Shown here one piece after another: positions 1-12,700 of a stretch of 64,000 bases of DNA. The notes below the pieces were generated by a model that saw nothing but the letters and a program-made list of their open reading frames with translations, searched no databases and was not told where the DNA came from. The position numbers and the translations under genes were made by a program. Each line of letters opens with the position of its first letter. Within the stretch, counting starts at the first letter, position 1. Source of the stretch: Allodiplogaster sudhausi (lineage: Eukaryota; Nematoda; Chromadorea; Rhabditida; Diplogasteridae); assembly GCA_945643635.1 (NCBI GenBank), contig CALZFC010000005.1:7047501-7111500 (forward strand). Reading direction: 5' to 3'.

Positions 1-19
1 TTTGATAGAGGAACAAGAG

Positions 20-50
<31 letters not shown>

Positions 51-1227
51 AAGAGAGAGAGAGGGAAAGAGAGAGAGAGAAAGAGAGGGAAAGAGAGAGC
101 AAGAGTAAGAGGGAGAGAGACAAAGAGAGAGAGAGGAGATAAAGGAAATAAAGGGAAAGGGAGTTGGTGGTGTCAGGGATGGAAGGGCGTGCATTGCAGG
201 CATGGCCACTGGCACCAACGCCTTCCGTTGCAGCCAGCACAGCTTCTCCATCGTCCACTTCCATTCTCTCCCTCTCTCTATCTTTCAACCCCTCTCTCTC
301 TCTCTCGTACTATTTTTATTCTTCCCTTCTTCATTTCTCCGCCGTCTTTATCGTCACAGTGACCATGATCTCTCGTCTCTTCTCTTCTTCTCTTCGCCTA
401 CTTTCATTTTCCTCCGTCTCTCTTTCTCTGCATCACCATTTTCAATTAAAAATGCGCTCCATCCCGCTGAGGCAGAGAGAGAGAGAGAGAGAGAAAGAGA
501 AAGAGCATGTGACTGTTGCTTTTTGCCTCTTCCTGCTATCTCGATGTTTCTGTCCTCTCTTTCCCTCTCTGCCCCTTTCTCTCATTAGAACAGCAATGAA
601 GAGATTGCACAGAAGACAGTCGCGGTAATGGAGAGGGCGTTGCGATTTTGGCAGTAACAACGAGTAAGAGAGGGCGAGGGTACAAAGAGAGAGAGAGAGA
701 GGGGCAGAGGGAGAGGGAGATGGAGAGAAGGAGAGGAAGAGAGGGAGAGAGAAGAGCGACAGAGAGGAAGGGTGTGCGTGTTGGCTGGTCGCCCGGGCAC
801 TTCTTCATTATCCGGCCCGGCCCGGGGCGATTTTCTGCCTTCTTCGTCATTGATGATGCGGCTCATTTGAAACGTAATGAAGGCAGAATGAAGCTAAATG
901 ATCGAGAGAAGAAGAAAAGGAGAAGAAGTCGAAGAAGTGGAGGAACACTTCGAAACTCAACTAGAAGATCACTTCTTGCTTTTTTTCTCTTCCTCCATTA
1001 TATTCCACGTCTTTTACTCTTTCCTGCCTTAAAAGATGTTAAAATACTGCACTATTAAGAAAACAGAGAGCATATAAAAAAATATTCAACCAAATAGCCC
1101 AAGCAATAGGGAGCAGAAGAGAGGGAAAGAATAATGCTGAGAAATGCAAGAGAGAATGAGGCATGGAGACAGGATTGCACAGAGAGCGGTAGATAAAGAG
1201 AGAGAAAGAAAAAAGGGAGAGAGAGAA

Positions 1228-1274
<47 letters not shown>

Positions 1275-1493
1275 GAGAGAGAGAGAAGAGACAGAGAGAA
1301 CATTCAGATGAGATGGAGATGCATACATTGCGAAGCATATTGCATACACGCCATCAATGGAGGCTGCCGGTATTAGATTAGCCAATTACATCCTGATGTC
1401 CGGAGGAGCTCCTTTATACTGGAGGCCCTTCCATTTCTCCCTCTCTCTCTCCCTCCCTCTTCCCCTCCCTAAGTCAGCCTCCCTCTGTTCCTT

Positions 1494-1536
<43 letters not shown>

Positions 1537-1670
1537 TTCTCTCTTTCAGCATCCTCTGTCTCTCTCTCTCTCTCAATCCATGACCCCATCCCTATGTAGC
1601 ATCCTTACCAACTGTCTCCTTTCTCATATAATCTCTTCCCGCAGGAATCTGCTCCAAAATACTTGTGATA
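1..1670. repeat. GA/CT low-complexity region
   Basis: Imperfect (GA)n and (CT)n tracts alternate with short unique segments; the purest arrays are near 20-160, 1220-1290 (GA on +) and 1499-1535 (CT on +). Many open frames run through these tracts only because CT-rich DNA contains no stop codons. I see no exon here with splice sites or recognisable protein sequence. Confidence 0.85.
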
Positions 1671-1679
1671 TGCAGTTTA

Positions 1680-2670
1680 TCAAACAAGAATTAGTTGAGA
1701 GACTCCAATGAAAGCAAAAAGGGAGTATTGGCAAGAATGGATTGAGAGGGCACTAGAGAGACCGTTTTCACTACTGACAACATGAGAAGTGATAACAATA
1801 CTTAAAGAAAAACTATCTGCATCTCTGTGATGTGTATCGGAAATTGTTCTGGAAATGGAAGGAACGGAAACGGCACGTTCCATGTTCGGATAAGAACAGT
1901 CATATTTTCTGACTGATCCATTGAAAGATATGATTGGGCATTGCATACATCTTCCTATTGTATTCGACAGCTAAACAGTTGAATTCCGAATCAGGATATC
2001 TGTTAAACATAAGCACACATGACCTTAGAAACTGCATGATGATGTGTATGAGTACACTGAAGAAGATTAAAGGAAGTCATACGATAAAGAATAGATAAGA
2101 TTCCTAGCAAAGAATTAGTTGATCGCAGAGCTCAGACGACGAGGCAGAAATGTCGTCTAAAACAAGGAATGAAGAAGGTGTCAGACACCAATCAAGGATT
2201 AATTCAACTTTTCAAGATAAGAACACGATATTTGTTAAAGTCGACGAATTCCGCAACATGGGGGAGGCCTGTGAACCACGGAGTCCTCTCTAACGGCTAA
2301 TATCATATTTTGCTCTTTTTTACAGAAATTATTTTTTGCAGGAAAAATACAATAACGAAAAAATAATCCAATGTGAAGTATGCTGTGGCCCGAAATTGTG
2401 ATGAAAAATCAGAATATTCTAGTGATGAAGAGAAGAAGCGTCCGTCATAAGGAGAAGAGAGCGATCACCGAACAATTATGTCTTATTTCAATTGCCGCAG
2501 CCATTCTCAAACTTGCATTAAATATTTTCGGTGATCGTTCACTAATTAGCCTGCTTTTATGCTTGAAGAGCAGGGAATTTCAAGGGAAAAAGAGAGCAGC
2601 TTCAAGCTATGCAATTATTACATTCTCACGAAAACTAATTGAATTGGATAATAAAGTGAGAGATTAAATC
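1680..2670. other. Non-repetitive stretch without an assignable gene
   Basis: AT-richer unique sequence. A 47-codon + strand frame at 2150-2293 (starts MSSKTRNEEG) is followed by another open segment near 2378-2450 ending in an acidic-basic tail (SSDEEKKRPS). These could be exons of a small unrecognised + strand gene, but no splice pair joins them convincingly and no family is recognised. It lies just downstream of the NAB stop codon on the opposite strand. Confidence 0.2.
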
Positions 2671-2674
2671 TCTG

Positions 2675-5497
2675 TCATTGATTAGAAGAAGAGCCTTGGC
2701 CTAATCGCTCTGCAGCCCATTTCTCGAGAGTAAATGCCTTGGGCTCCTCGAGACGAGATCTCTTCCCCCTTTGGCTCGCTTCTTCTGCGAAGGACGACTC
2801 TTCGGCAGTGGCCAGCGGGCTGCAACATTGCAAGGAATTGTGGAGAAAGGCAAGTGGTAGAGAGAAGGGAACATCAGGCAATTATCTGCAAACCTTGTTG
2901 AATTATTACTACTCGGAGAAATGGAATCGCGCCCTATATCGGTCGCGTTTCTCTTGCGCACCGTGGAGAGCGAGGCGGCGACTGCAGCGACAGCGGCGGA
3001 GGAGCAAGAGGAGGATTCCTCCTTCTTCAGGCCAGAAGAGGACGCACTCTTCACATAGTGATACCCAGCGTCCTTCACGACCTAAGATATTGAATATTAG
3101 TTAGAAGAGAGGTAAATGAGTAAAAAAAAGGTGGAGTGTCGATAAAGAAGAAACGAAAAAGAAAAGAGCCTGGCGTGCGAGAGTGAAGAGTTCATCCCTC
3201 CGAGTGAGCAGAGCGGGAACGATCAGGCAGATCTGGGCAGCCGCTTCGTTCACTGACACTTCGTGCAGAGTCAACGCCTGTCATTCTTACTTTCTACTCT
3301 CCTTCCCCTTCTCTCCCTAACTCTCTCTCTCTACCTCTCTCTCTCTCTCTCTGTGTTTCTTTTCTAATAATCTCTGTATGTACATACATGCCTTAACATT
3401 TGTTTTTGTACGCTTAAATGAAGAAATGAATGAAAGAAGAGAAATATAAACCTTGTCAGCTTTCCTCTTTGCATCGAAGCGTCCATAGATAGCGGCATAC
3501 TTTCTGTACTCCTCCAGCCTGCGCGGGTCCGAGATCGGCATTGTCATGAGATCGAGGAGTTCCCTGAGAAAGAATGAAACCCTGAGAGGAAGAAATAGGA
3601 GAATGCTGACTTGCTGATCTTCTTCTTGTTCTGCACCAGCTTGGGCTTGCAATGAGGCAGTCGCTGCACAGTAAGCTGCGCCCGTTGAGTAAGTCGACGG
3701 AGCTGCGCATCACTCAGCACCGGAGTCTCTCCCGACGCTCCATCCACGTCTGCAACTATACACAACCATGCACTTCACACTCCAATTTTTGTAGCTTCAT
3801 CTCTGAACTTATGTTCTTTTTGCTTTCAACCAAGGAAGATGCGGAATATAATGAGAGATGAATGTATGTCTGCACAGTAGAAATTGTGGCAAGAAAATTA
3901 TAGTATAGGACAGAAGAGACAAGTGTCCGAACTGGGGTCGAAGTCCCCGAGAGAGACGAAGTCATCGTGTTGAGGAGAAGTGACCGGAGATGAGGAGACT
4001 TGACCAAGAGAAGAGGAAGAAGTACAAGGGGCGGAGTGGGAGGACGACAGGGGGAGCTTGTCCATCCCGAGCCCGGCCAGGAAGTCGCCCGCCACTACGT
4101 TGGCCGTGCCACCGATGGAGGAGAGGGCGAGAGGGAGACTGGGCAGGGGAGGGACTTCCGACAGGCGATGGGAGGGCGAGGACGACGAAGAGATCAGCAG
4201 GCCCGGCGAGGAAGATGGCACTCCATTCAGGCCTACAACTATATGCATAGTCAGGAGAGAATCTCAATCCAATCAATACGAAGACATAAGTAAGAGAATG
4301 ACAAATGGCCATGAAATGTAAGAAAAACATTTAAAAAAAAGTTACTAGGCAGGAAGAGTTGCATGGGATCGGCAACAGGAAATGCTGATGCTGGAGGTGC
4401 TCCGATTTGTTGAATCGCGGCCAAGTTAAATGAAGTCGGATCTTTTGAGAATTCCTGCAAGCAGGGGGTACTGTTTTTGCATGTACATATGTACATACAT
4501 GCATGTGTATGTATAAATAGATATTCAGTCTACTAACCGTGAGCGTTCTTTGGAGTCTGCGGACATGAAGTGGTTTGGATAGCATTCCCACGAGAGACAT
4601 GATCTCGAGGAACTCCTGCTCATCGCATTGCATGATCTGGTTCACGTCATCACCACCTTCAAAATTAACTTCCTTTTCTGGCTTTTTTTTTGTTGAATGA
4701 AAAAAAATATCTTTAAAAAAAAACCTTGTGCAATAAAAGTGTCGAAGTACTGAAGAAGGTTGGCGCGATGAAGAACTGCCATAAGTTGCCATTCGGAAAG
4801 AGAACTTGGCACTTTTGCAGAAGGCCTCAAAACCATTCCAATTTCTTCCGATTAATAGCCGCATATGCTTCTATAGCAATGGTCATCTTTTTCTTTCCCA
4901 CAATGCCTCACTCTTGCTTTTGGTCTCTCGCTCTCTCGCTCTTTCCCGCACGCTCTGGCTCTCCACCTTCTTCTCTCTTCAGAAATTCCACTTCTTATGA
5001 ATATTCGCTGTCCAGGCAGAGACGTATAAATATATGTAGATAAAGGCGTAGTTTTTGTTCGCAACAACTCTGCTGGTACCTCATGCAGGATAAAAGAACA
5101 GATATAGTGTTCAACCCTGTGAGGCTCTCTCTTTGGAAACATATTTTCAGCCCACTGAGAAAGTATCCGTCATCCCTCGTCTCATTTCTTGCAATAGTTC
5201 ATGCACTCAAATAAGATACAAATATCTCTAGCAGGTGGTTTCTGGCAAGAAGTTGTACTATACCGATAGAACGGGCACAACCACTTAGTATGTATATACT
5301 AATTTTTTAGTCAGAGTACGACAATTTATTAGCAATTTGAATACGATGAATGGAAATATGGAACTATAAGTAAGTATTTGGCATAAGAAAAAATAGGTTT
5401 GCAAGAAAAAGAAGGCGAGAAGGAGTAACCTTGTTGAGGACGCCGCTGGTTGAGTACTGCTCGAAGGACTCGGAGTGTGCAGACCTTCCGATGGCAT
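2675..5497 (-). CDS. NAB-type transcriptional co-repressor (NGFI-A/EGR-binding protein family)
   Basis: Ten exons (5430-5497, 4725-4804, 4538-4656, 4346-4454, 3921-4232, 3611-3749, 3452-3563, 3170-3277, 2894-3081, 2675-2819) join in phase to 459 aa. NAB proteins bind EGR zinc-finger factors and repress or modulate their targets in the nucleus; the C. elegans member is MAB-10. The N-terminal NCD1 domain is clear ([50 protein letters not shown]). After a Ser/Pro-rich linker, NCD2 is clear ([68 protein letters not shown]). A basic stretch, [10 protein letters not shown], near the C-terminus may be a nuclear signal. The intron after 3170 starts with GC rather than GT. The start is the ATG 68 nt before the first donor, and a further upstream exon cannot be excluded. 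The second exon's acceptor (AAG) was chosen by phase. Confidence 0.9.
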
Positions 5498-6294
5498 TTT
5501 TAGATTTTGGAGGGTTGGAGAATGTAGAGTGAGAGAGACTAGGGGGAATCAGAGCGTGAGAGAGAGCAAGGGAATTAGAGAGAGCGAGAGAAAGATAGTT
5601 GATCTTCTTCGAAGACGTCGTTGACTAGAGTTGCCACTTGGAAGTGACCAGAAGCTGTTGTACAGCTCTGAAGAGAATCCTTGCAGGATCGGACAACAGT
5701 GGATTCAGAATCCAGGTTGCCTGTCGTAACCGTCGAAGGGGATAATGGGAGGGGACAAGGCGGCTATCAGATAGCCGCCTTCAGGGAGTCTTGACTGCAA
5801 TTCAAGGATCAGATAACAACTTTGCTAATTACCATCACTTAATCGTTCGCATACAAAATACGAAGCGCAGATGAGGGAAGCAACAAAAAATTAGTACAGT
5901 TGTAACAATAATAAAAGAACTCCACACGGAAGAGTTGGAGAAAGAGGGATATACAGGAAGAACAATGAATGGAGTAAAACCTTCAGAATGAAAGAAAACG
6001 AGCGTAGTAAGGTATGTATAATGATTGAAGAAAAGGAGGGAATGGATGGACAGAGAGGGACGGAGATAAAATTAGAGACAGTGGAATATCGTGAGTGAAA
6101 GAATGAAAATAGAGAGTGTGAATAAGATGAGACGGTAAGAAGGAAATGGAGCAAAAAATGGAGGAAAAAAAGCGTGTCCGGAGGGGCGGAGAGTCTTTCC
6201 GCTCGTTGCCCGCGCGATGAGTCAAAAAACACTCCCGATATGGCAGAGAAGAAAGTTGAAGGGCAAGAGTGTGCGCAGGAAAGATAGAGAAAGG

Positions 6295-6297
<3 letters not shown>

Positions 6298-6345
<48 letters not shown>
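6298..6345. repeat. (GA)n microsatellite
   Basis: A near-perfect GA dinucleotide run on the + strand, preceded by imperfect GA-rich sequence. Confidence 0.9.
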
Positions 6346-6348
<3 letters not shown>

Positions 6349-7409
6349 CTTTCTTATCTTCACGCGGGATGAGGTGCACGTCCCTGTTCTGTAGTTACCG
6401 CCAATTTTTTTTAAGTTGAGCTCAAGCGTGGATGGAAAGAAGTTTCAGTGGGAGTCAAAATTCAGAAATTGTAGGGAACTTTACGTTATGAAGAAAAGGG
6501 AATAAAGGAGCTAAAATAAATATGAAAAAAAAACATAATAGAAAAGGTAAGCCCCGGGGGTGAACGGGGGAACTGAATGAGAGAAAGTCGCCTGCGGGTC
6601 GAGAAGGGAAGAACAAGTGGGACACTCTGTCGTGCTTCTTACTCTCTCGCTCTCTTCTCTCTCGCTTCTCTCTGAATCACACACTCTCTCATTCTTCTCA
6701 TCTGTCTTCACTCCTCGCACGGTCGCCACCTCATTCTCTCTCCGCTCTCTCGAGTGTCTCTCTCGCTACCAACATACTCTTTTTTTTCTCATTCTCGCAT
6801 TTCTCTGCTGCCCTCCGCTTTCTCGCTTCGATCACCCAGTCGCCCAGCGGTTTTTTTTAACAGCGGGAAAGAGAGACATAAGCGAAGAGAGACTGACAGT
6901 GAGGGAGAGAGGGGCTGGAATAAGTAAGTGAGACAGAAAGATTGAGAGAGAGAGAAGGAGAGAGAGAGAGAGAGAAAGAGAGAGAATACATAGAGATGAT
7001 GAAAGAAATGAAAGAAAGAGAAGGAGTGGGTTGAAAAAGAATGAAATGGTAGAGGGAAGGAGAAGGCGAAAGACAGGCAGTAAGAGTGCCTGCTAGACGA
7101 CCGTTTATTGGTGTCCCTTTCACTCTCACAAAACGCGCATGCTCTATTGATAACGAAAATTGCCAATGGGAAACACTAAAGCATTCATGTTTCTACATTA
7201 GTAAAGAATAGGACGGACAAACTGAAAATCTATGGAAATGTTCTGAAATAGTGGATGTTACCTGTACAGGAGTGAGAGAGGAAAGTGCACTGGCAGAGCA
7301 AAAAGAGCCGGCATCGGAGGCTGATGCAGAGTAATGGCAAAGGTAGAGAGAGGGAGTTGACATGTCACAGAGAAAGTGATGGCAGAAGGAGTAATACAGG
7401 GCTGAGAGG

Positions 7410-7456
<47 letters not shown>

Positions 7457-8197
7457 AGAGATGAGAGCGATTGCCGCCCAATATGTTTCTTTTTGAAGCA
7501 CTTCTTTCTGTTCTCAATTCTTTTCTGCTTCCACTGCCTCTGTATCTTTTCTCCCACTGTTTTTATCCATCCCTCTCTTCTTCTCATCTTTAACTCTTTC
7601 TTTCTCTCTATCGTCTTTCTTTCTCCTCTCTCTCTATCTCTCCCTCTCTCTGTATCTCTCTCTCTCTCTCTCTCTCCGCCGGATTCTCTAGTAGCGTTTT
7701 GAATGCGCGGCTCCACCAGCACCGCTTACAATTCCCCTTCGTTCGACTTGCGAACCCACCAGATTTATAACAAAAACAGTCGCAAAACTCGTTTTCAATA
7801 CGAAAAAGATTACAATCGGGAAATAAGAAATATATGCACATAAAGAAAAGCGCAAGATTGGGGAAGACGCGGGAGAACCGATGTGTCCATCAGGATAGGT
7901 GAGGAAAAGACACAGAAATGCATAGGGAATAGAGAGAGAGAGAGAGCTAGAGAGAGAGAGAGAGAGAGAAGTGAGAGAGAAAGAGATAAATAAAGTGAGA
8001 CAGAGCGAGAGCGGCCACGTTATATCAACAACAAAAAATAAATCGTCAGTCAGAAAGAGTTCAAGGCGTTAAATATGCAGATATTTGAAAGCAACGCCTA
8101 TTTAGTAAAAAAAATTGACGTTCTATTCAGAACATTCTAAAAGGACATCCATCTCGAGTGGTGAAAAGAACGGTGCGAATAAAAAAAGGACTAAACC

Positions 8198-8335
8198 ATG
8201 TCTGAGGGACGGCAGCAGAGAATTAAGCTGAAGGTGCGGGAGTGGCGTGGATCGCTGTTCCCCGAGCCTGAGGGCCTCTTTCTTCGTGTCTGCTCACAGA
8301 CCTCACCCGCAGAGTCTCTTTCTTTCTCTGTCTAA
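8198..8335 (+). CDS. Short ORF of unknown status
   Basis: A 45-codon frame starting with ATG (MSEGRQQRIKLKVREWRGSL), with mixed amino acid composition unlike the surrounding repeat-derived frames. It runs into a CT repeat and stops. It could be a first exon of an unrecognised transcript, since a donor could lie before the CT tract, but no partner exon is found before the SLC22 gene and no family is recognised. Confidence 0.15.
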   Translation: MSEGRQQRIKLKVREWRGSLFPEPEGLFLRVCSQTSPAESLSFSV

Positions 8336-8864
8336 CCCCTCTTCTCTCTCTCTCTCTTTCTCTTTTCCTCTAACTCCTTCCCTCTCTCCGTCTCCTTCTA
8401 TGCCTCCATCCCCCTCACCCCCGCACCAGGCTCTACCCTGACAAAAAATAGCCGGCCGTCCCGGCGCGTGCTGACTGCACTAAAAAGCACGCAGAATTTG
8501 AAAAAGGGTGAGAGGGTGTCTGGGAGGCGAGAGACGAGGCAAATACATATCCGAAGGCAGAGAACGGGAAAAGAGGTGGAGAGAGATACAAAGAGAAAAA
8601 CTGATGCAGAGATAGAGACAGAAAGAGAGAGAGAATGTTGAATGAGCGGGAGACAAAACAATGCATGTGCTAAAGAAACTACTAACGGGTAAAAACAGTC
8701 TAAAAGAAACCTCATACTCTGATAATATATTTATCTTTTTCCAGCCAAAGGTTCCAGCATCTGACGATAGAAGATGGAAATATGATTAGAGAAACTTTCT
8801 GGCAATGATTAAAAAAAGCAGCGTGATGGTGCATCAGAGAGACAAACACATAGAGAAGAGAGAG

Positions 8865-8884
8865 ACAGAGACAGAGACAGAGAC

Positions 8885-8917
<33 letters not shown>

Positions 8918-8928
8918 GCAAGAGAGAC

Positions 8929-8961
<33 letters not shown>

Positions 8962-8962
8962 C

Positions 8963-9015
<53 letters not shown>

Positions 9016-9125
9016 GAGCGAGTGAGAGAGAGCGAGTGAGAGAGAGCGAGAGAGAGAGAGCGAGAGAGAGAGAGCGAGAGAGAGAGAGGGAGAGAGAGAG
9101 CGAGTGAGAGAGCGAGAGAGACAGA
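8865..9125. repeat. Large compound (GA)n/(CAGAGA)n array
   Basis: About 260 bp of nested GA, CAGAGA and GAGCGA units on the + strand. Open frames on both strands here encode only Arg/Glu or Ser/Leu runs and are artefacts. Confidence 0.9.
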
Positions 9126-9714
9126 AAGAGGCTTCGTTTGTCTAGCGTTTTAGTCAACTTTACTGATTTTAGAGAATTCGTATAAAGCTTACAATTTTAC
9201 AATTTTGTTTTAGGTACACACAGCTTGAAGCTTCTCCATGGAAAGTTTTTTGTTCTATTGAGACATACATAGATGATCTTGATACATACTAAATAATATC
9301 TTTTGACTGGTATGAGAGCTGGTCAGGGTTAATTCGCTTTGTTCACCGATACCACAGCACAAAGCGTAATTTTAGTGCGAATATCCAGGGAAGCTGTGCT
9401 GAAAGTGTGTCACTTTTTCTGTTGTTTCCAAACGCATGGGTTTGCGCGGCGCGGCAGCCGCGGGCGTCCTCCTTTCCTTCTCTTGCTTTCCTAGCTCTTT
9501 ACTCGTGATTTGGGGAACTGTAAGGAAGAGATAAGAAAGAGAAAGATAAGAAGGAGAGAGAGAGAAGTGACTGGCCCTCGCCACTGCAGACCTCGCCGAG
9601 TGCTCCTTCGAGAGAGCCGAGAAGCAGAGAAGTCTCGTGTTCTCTGCTGCTGCCCTTTGGAATGTTCTGCAACTTCGTAGGCGACGGAGGCCGTGGCGGA
9701 GTCCGTTGAGTGAG

Positions 9715-12700
9715 ATGCCTGACGACTCTTCTGAGAGGAAGTGCCTCCTCACCCCCACTCAGCCTGTCCCCGAGGGCAGCGATGGCAGCTTCGCTTTCCC
9801 TGTCGTCAGTCTCTTTTTTTTCTTGCTAATTATTTGGCTGGTTTATTTTCATTTCTTGATTAGATAACTTGATTTGGCATAGCTAGAGGCAGAATTGGTA
9901 TGATTAAGATATCGATGTCGGAGGAGGAAATAGAAGGCACTGAAGGAGGCACTGTCTTGGATGGGCGGTCGAGAAGTCCGTCGAATCTCATCCAGATGGA
10001 TAAGATGAATATGATCTACAGCGAGCCTATGCTGGTGGAGCCGACTCTTCTCCCCCCTTTCGCCGTCTCTGAATCCCTCATCCCCAATGTCAGCGGTTTA
10101 AAACACCTATTTTAAAAGGTATTTTCTGTGTTTTATAAGCTGTTAAAATACTTATTTCAGATCCACCAGCTGAAGAGGGTGCCCGATTTTAAGAAACTTC
10201 TTAGTCGGCGATCACGCGAGTCCACCTCAGCGGGTAATGGAGGGCCCAGCAACAACACCCCCAAATCTTCTATTTGCCTCTCCGAAGTTTCCATCGTCAA
10301 TGTCGGGTAATACTTTTATCACTTTTAAACTTGCTTTTTATTTCGTTCTGGTGACATTAGAGAGTGACGAAAAAAGAAGTGAGAGGGGGGGGGGGGTGAA
10401 AAGGGCTAGAATCTGTGTCTTTGGCCAGAAGAATGGATGAGTCACTTCGCTCTCACTTCGTTCTTTCGCTTTTTTCCACGGCTCTCGCTCGAAAAAGCAA
10501 AGGCTTGATGAAATAAATCTTTATGAGATAACATGTCTTGATTGATAAAAACAGTTGATTGACCAGGGAACAAACTAAGTGCTTGTGACAAGCATGACCG
10601 TTGAATTTCAGACTGATATGCAGCTGAAAAAAATACTGAATAAATGTATCAGACTCATGGGATTCATGACCTTTTTTCCTGCTTGAACACTCAAAATGGA
10701 TGGACTAGTATTGTCGTTGAACCGTTGTATATCAAACGTGGACAAATGGTTGCAGACGAGGCCACAAAGCGTCCTTCAGTTCACGTGAGATTCGTGACCA
10801 GCACATTGAGATGCAGAACAAATATCGACCGAAGCGACAGAGACATTTTACGGATCCGATCGATTTCGAAGGTTTTTTTTTAAATTCATTCTTTTATTAT
10901 TATTGCGGTTCGTGTATCCGTTTTTGTTTTTCTATTATTGTGCTTCTCGATCTATTCAATGCCTTTTGATTGATGAGATATATTCGAGGAATCTTGAACA
11001 TCATCGGAGGGTGTTCGTGGTGGCAGATCTGGGTGTACGTGCTGATCTCGATGCAGCAGATCCCTCATGCCATGTTCAACCTCAATGTCGTCTACATGAT
11101 GTACCAGCCAGATCATTGGTGCCAGGTCTGTTCTCTGCTCATTGAGAATTGAATCATTGAAATCTCTGCAGGTCCCTGGTTTCGAGAATGACACTTCTGC
11201 CTCGAACTACACGTGGAATCTGAAGGACAGTCTGAACACAGCAATCGTTTTCCCCCGAGTCGCTTCTCATCTCAGAGACACTGAAGCTACGCATGATCAG
11301 GTTTCTTCCATTTACGTCGTTTTCTCAGTTGATTACCATGTATACTAAAATGGTGAACTCATCGTAGGCAATATTAAATCGTCCTTGCTGGGTTTCTAAT
11401 AACTGTTTGGGAAGACATTATGAAAATATCATCTTAACTTTTATCCATTGCGTAATACTCAGTTGAGTCTGTTTCATTCTAGACATTTAATGTTAGTGCT
11501 AGATAGTGCTAGATTGGGGATGATAATGTAGTTTACTCAAGAAAAATCGTTTTTTTTTTTCTATTATTTTTCTACAGTTGTACATTCTTTGTATGCATTC
11601 GATTATTTCTGTTTGATCCCGAATGTTATATAAAAACACTCGAAACCCGCCGGTTTTCGATATATTTTAAGGCAAAATTTACTCCGCCCTTCCGATTTTT
11701 GGTGGCGTTCCATTCCGAAGATATTTTAACCGAGTGACCTAATTGATCACTTTAACACATTACTTCTTATGCTGACTGGCTTTCTTGATTGGAACAGTAT
11801 GAAAAAAACGTAGTGTGTACCCAGAAGCAAACGAGTGCTCGTCAAACTTTGAAGTGACTTACTTATTCCGCACTCTGGGATTCATTGTGACTCGTATGAA
11901 TGTATCCATTCCCGCTTACAGTGTCATTACTTCGAACGAAGCGAAGAGCGATATGAAGAGTTGCGGAGGATGTCACTGAAGGATGCGAAGAAGGCGGTGG
12001 AGAGAGAGAACGCCACGATGGTCAAGTGCCAGAAGTGGCACTACGAGAATGATGTCAGTCCAAGCCGATCTTGCTGAGTGGTACTGTAGCTGTTGCTGGG
12101 CAGGTGATGGAGACCACGATTGTGAGCGATTGGGATCTCGTATGCGATGACAACATGAAGAGAGGCCACGCCCACCTCGTGTACTCTTTCGGATTCCTCA
12201 TTGGATGTCTGCTGGGAGGAGTCGCTTCCGACAAGTTGGATTATTTAATCAATCAGTGCATTTAATCGCGATTTCCTCGTTTCATATGAAAATGAAATGA
12301 CTCATTTTATGTTATCGTCGAAAAGAATCGCAGAGTGGCGCATTGTATTTTGGAAGTGTATTCTTTAATATCGAAATCTCCATGGACTTGCAGCTTCGGC
12401 CGCAAGCCTACAGTAATCGGCTTTGGAGTTCTATCTTCGATGTTCGGATTGTTCCTGCCGTACACCCAGTACTTCCCGATGTTTCTCTTCATTCGACTCT
12501 GTTCTGCAATCTGTAACGAGGCTGCCGACCTAGCTGCTTATATTCTCTGCATGGAAATAACAGGTATGGAAAACTGATTGAGATGGCTCAGTTCTTACAA
12601 ATTGAATGTGTTGCAGGTGTGCGGTATCGAGCAATGGTGGGGAGTTTGCTGCAGGCTCCGTGGGCAGTTGGCTATGCTTTTCTCGCTCTTCTTGCTTACT

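Larger units (their letters stand above)
5500..9640. other. Repeat-rich intergenic region between NAB and the SLC22 gene
   Basis: About 4 kb between the 5' end of the NAB gene (- strand) and the SLC22 gene (+ strand), so promoters of both divergent genes must lie here. It holds several GA/CT arrays (near 6295-6345, 6945-6985, 7405-7455, 7625-7675, 7935-7970 and 8865-9125) separated by unique AT-rich DNA. No exon is recognised apart from the doubtful short frame at 8198. Confidence 0.7.

Noticed and set aside
2701..3078. Alternative 125-codon frame over the end of the NAB gene
   Set aside because: It reads through the intron 2820-2893; the other frame gives a better C-terminus (KRSRLEEP) and uses an AAG|GTTTGC donor with a GCAG acceptor.
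8865..9125. Possible CRISPR-like or satellite array
   Set aside because: Units are simple GA/CAGAGA microsatellite without spacers of constant length; the window is eukaryotic.
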